Shown piece after piece: positions 34,979-35,665 of a stretch of 35,665 nucleotides of DNA (the first letter of the stretch is position 1; every line of letters begins with the position of its first letter). The stretch lies in the NCBI RefSeq assembly GCF_002258215.1, contig NZ_NEFY01000020.1, positions 1 through 35,665 of the forward strand, given 5' to 3'. Position numbers and translations under genes: made by a program. The notes beneath the pieces were generated by a model that saw only the letters and a list, made by a program, of their open reading frames with translations, was not told the DNA's origin and made no database searches. The DNA comes from Marinobacter vinifirmus (GTDB lineage: Bacteria; Pseudomonadota; Gammaproteobacteria; Pseudomonadales; Oleiphilaceae).

Positions 34979-35005
34979 GGGGTCTGACCCTACGGGTCAG
35001 ACTCC
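34979..35005. repeat. GGGGTCTG/CAGACCCC-type hairpin, copy 4
   Basis: GGGGTCTGACCC and GGGTCAGACTCC pair with one mismatch around TAC. It lies 23 bases after the pgm stop and 10 bases before the IS3 end. The placement after a gene end is like the copy after cysC; it could help to end or protect the pgm transcript. Confidence 0.72.
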
Positions 35006-35015
35006 CTGACTGAAG

Positions 35016-35665
35016 TGACCCCTAAAACTTGGACAGTTTAATCAGGCTGCAGCGGCAGCCTGCTCTCTGTACTCCACCGGAGTCAGGCCATTGAGTGTCA
35101 GCCGGATCCGGTGGTGGTTATAGTAGTCAATGTACTGCTCAATTCCGTGTCGTAATTGCTCAACGCTATCGAACCGGTTCAAGTAATAGAACTCGGATTT
35201 CAATGTGCCGAAGAAGCTCTCCATAGCCGCGTTGTCCAGGCAATTGCCCTTGCGAGACATGCTTTGAGTTAGCCCCTTCTCCTCGAGCATCCGGCAATAC
35301 TCCGGATGCTGGTAATGCCAGCCTTGGTCCGAGTGTACCACTGGACTGGTTCCTTGCTTGAGTCGCCTCAAGGCCTTTTTCAGCATCTCCGTGACCATGG
35401 GAAGCACCGGCCGGTCACGGAGTTCATAGGCCAGGATTTCACCGTTGAACAGGTCCATCACCGGCGACAGGTACAGCTTGCGTCCTTGCACCTTGAACTC
35501 AGTAACGTCCGTTGCCCACTTCGTGTTGGGCTTGGTGGCCCGGAAGTCCCGGGCCAGTAGATTCGGTGCTTTCTTGCCCACGGGGCCTCGGTAGGAGCGG
35601 TATCGCTTCACCCGAACTCTGGATTTCAGCCCCAGCTGTTGCATCAGCCGCTGAACGATTTTGTG
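35016..35665 (-). mobile_element. IS3-family insertion sequence, right part only
   Basis: The sequence TGACCCCTAAAACTTGGACA at 35016-35035 has the form of an IS3-family (IS150-like group) terminal inverted repeat. It lies 7 bases outside the stop codon of the minus-strand transposase gene, as expected. The other end and OrfA are outside the window, so the target duplication cannot be checked. The insertion point is in the gap after pgm and beside a REP-like hairpin. Confidence 0.82.
35042..35665 (-). CDS. IS3-family transposase OrfB, N-terminus cut by the window edge
   Basis: The frame is open from the window edge to a stop at 35042-35044 and gives 207 residues. The rve-type DDE catalytic core is complete: WATDVTEF (first Asp), VVHSDQGWHYQ (second Asp) and GNCLDNAAMESFFGTLKSE (Glu). 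The end YYNHHRIRLTLNGLTPVEYR is standard for IS3-group OrfB. No frameshift or internal stop is seen, so this part of the element may be recent and active. The gene is read on the strand opposite to all other genes. In the IS3 family OrfB is normally made by frameshift from OrfA, which lies outside the window. Confidence 0.92.
   Translation of the reverse strand, partial: HKIVQRLMQQLGLKSRVRVKRYRSYRGPVGKKAPNLLARDFRATKPNTKWATDVTEFKVQGRKLYLSPVMDLFNGEILAYELRDRPVLPMVTEMLKKALRRLKQGTSPVVHSDQGWHYQHPEYCRMLEEKGLTQSMSRKGNCLDNAAMESFFGTLKSEFYYLNRFDSVEQLRHGIEQYIDYYNHHRIRLTLNGLTPVEYREQAAAAA

Overview
The window looks like part of a surface-polysaccharide (O-antigen or capsule) locus from a marine gammaproteobacterium. 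Gene content, codon style and remembered protein similarity suggest something close to Marinobacter, but that genus call is inference. Every recognised gene is on the + strand except an IS3-family transposase at the right edge.

Region by region: (1) 1-3733 holds the dTDP-rhamnose genes (end of rfbB, then rfbD, rfbA, rfbC) followed by a sugar-nucleotide aminotransferase. (2) 3730-6460 is a compact, tightly spaced acyl cassette: an LpxD-like N-acyltransferase, an unrecognised 190-aa protein, a FabH-like ketoacyl-ACP synthase III and a dedicated acyl carrier protein. (3) 6481-11311 holds a 5'-truncated sulfotransferase, an intact sulfotransferase, a Wzx-type flippase and two GT2 glycosyltransferases. 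(4) 11340-12568 is a graveyard: a short gene with two in-frame amber codons and a frameshifted, internally deleted IS630-family transposase. (5) 12771-22485 is AT-richer: two GT2 enzymes, a pyruvyl-transferase-family protein, an unrecognised 473-aa protein, a KpsF-type sugar-phosphate isomerase, a GT4 enzyme, an AsnB-type amidotransferase and an EpsG-type Wzy polymerase. (6) 22652-28642 returns to GC-rich DNA: a YdcF/ElyC-like protein, a GT4 enzyme, a DHH phosphoesterase and the sulfate-activation genes cysD-cysN-cysC. (7) 28716-35665 holds an SLC13-type permease with RCK domains, a DUF2235 hydrolase, a Fic protein with an upstream palindrome, a GxxExxY (PD-(D/E)XK-like) gene inside nested inverted repeats, pgm, and the end of an IS3 element.

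How the genes may work together: Pgm and RfbABCD make glucose-1-phosphate, dTDP-4-keto-6-deoxyglucose and dTDP-rhamnose. The aminotransferase probably diverts the 4-keto intermediate to an amino sugar, which the LpxD-like enzyme would N-acylate using an acyl chain built on the local ACP by the FabH-like enzyme. Glycosyltransferases assemble the repeat unit, Wzx flips it and Wzy polymerises it. CysDNC can supply PAPS to the sulfotransferase, so the polymer may be sulfated.

Two repeat families run through the window. One is a palindrome with arms beginning GCCACGAAATCC, present in intact, short and gene-bearing forms, the last enclosing the GxxExxY gene. The other is a GGGGTCTG/CAGACCCC hairpin (four copies). 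The best candidates for something little described are the GxxExxY/inverted-repeat element and the acyl cassette with its unknown 190-aa member.
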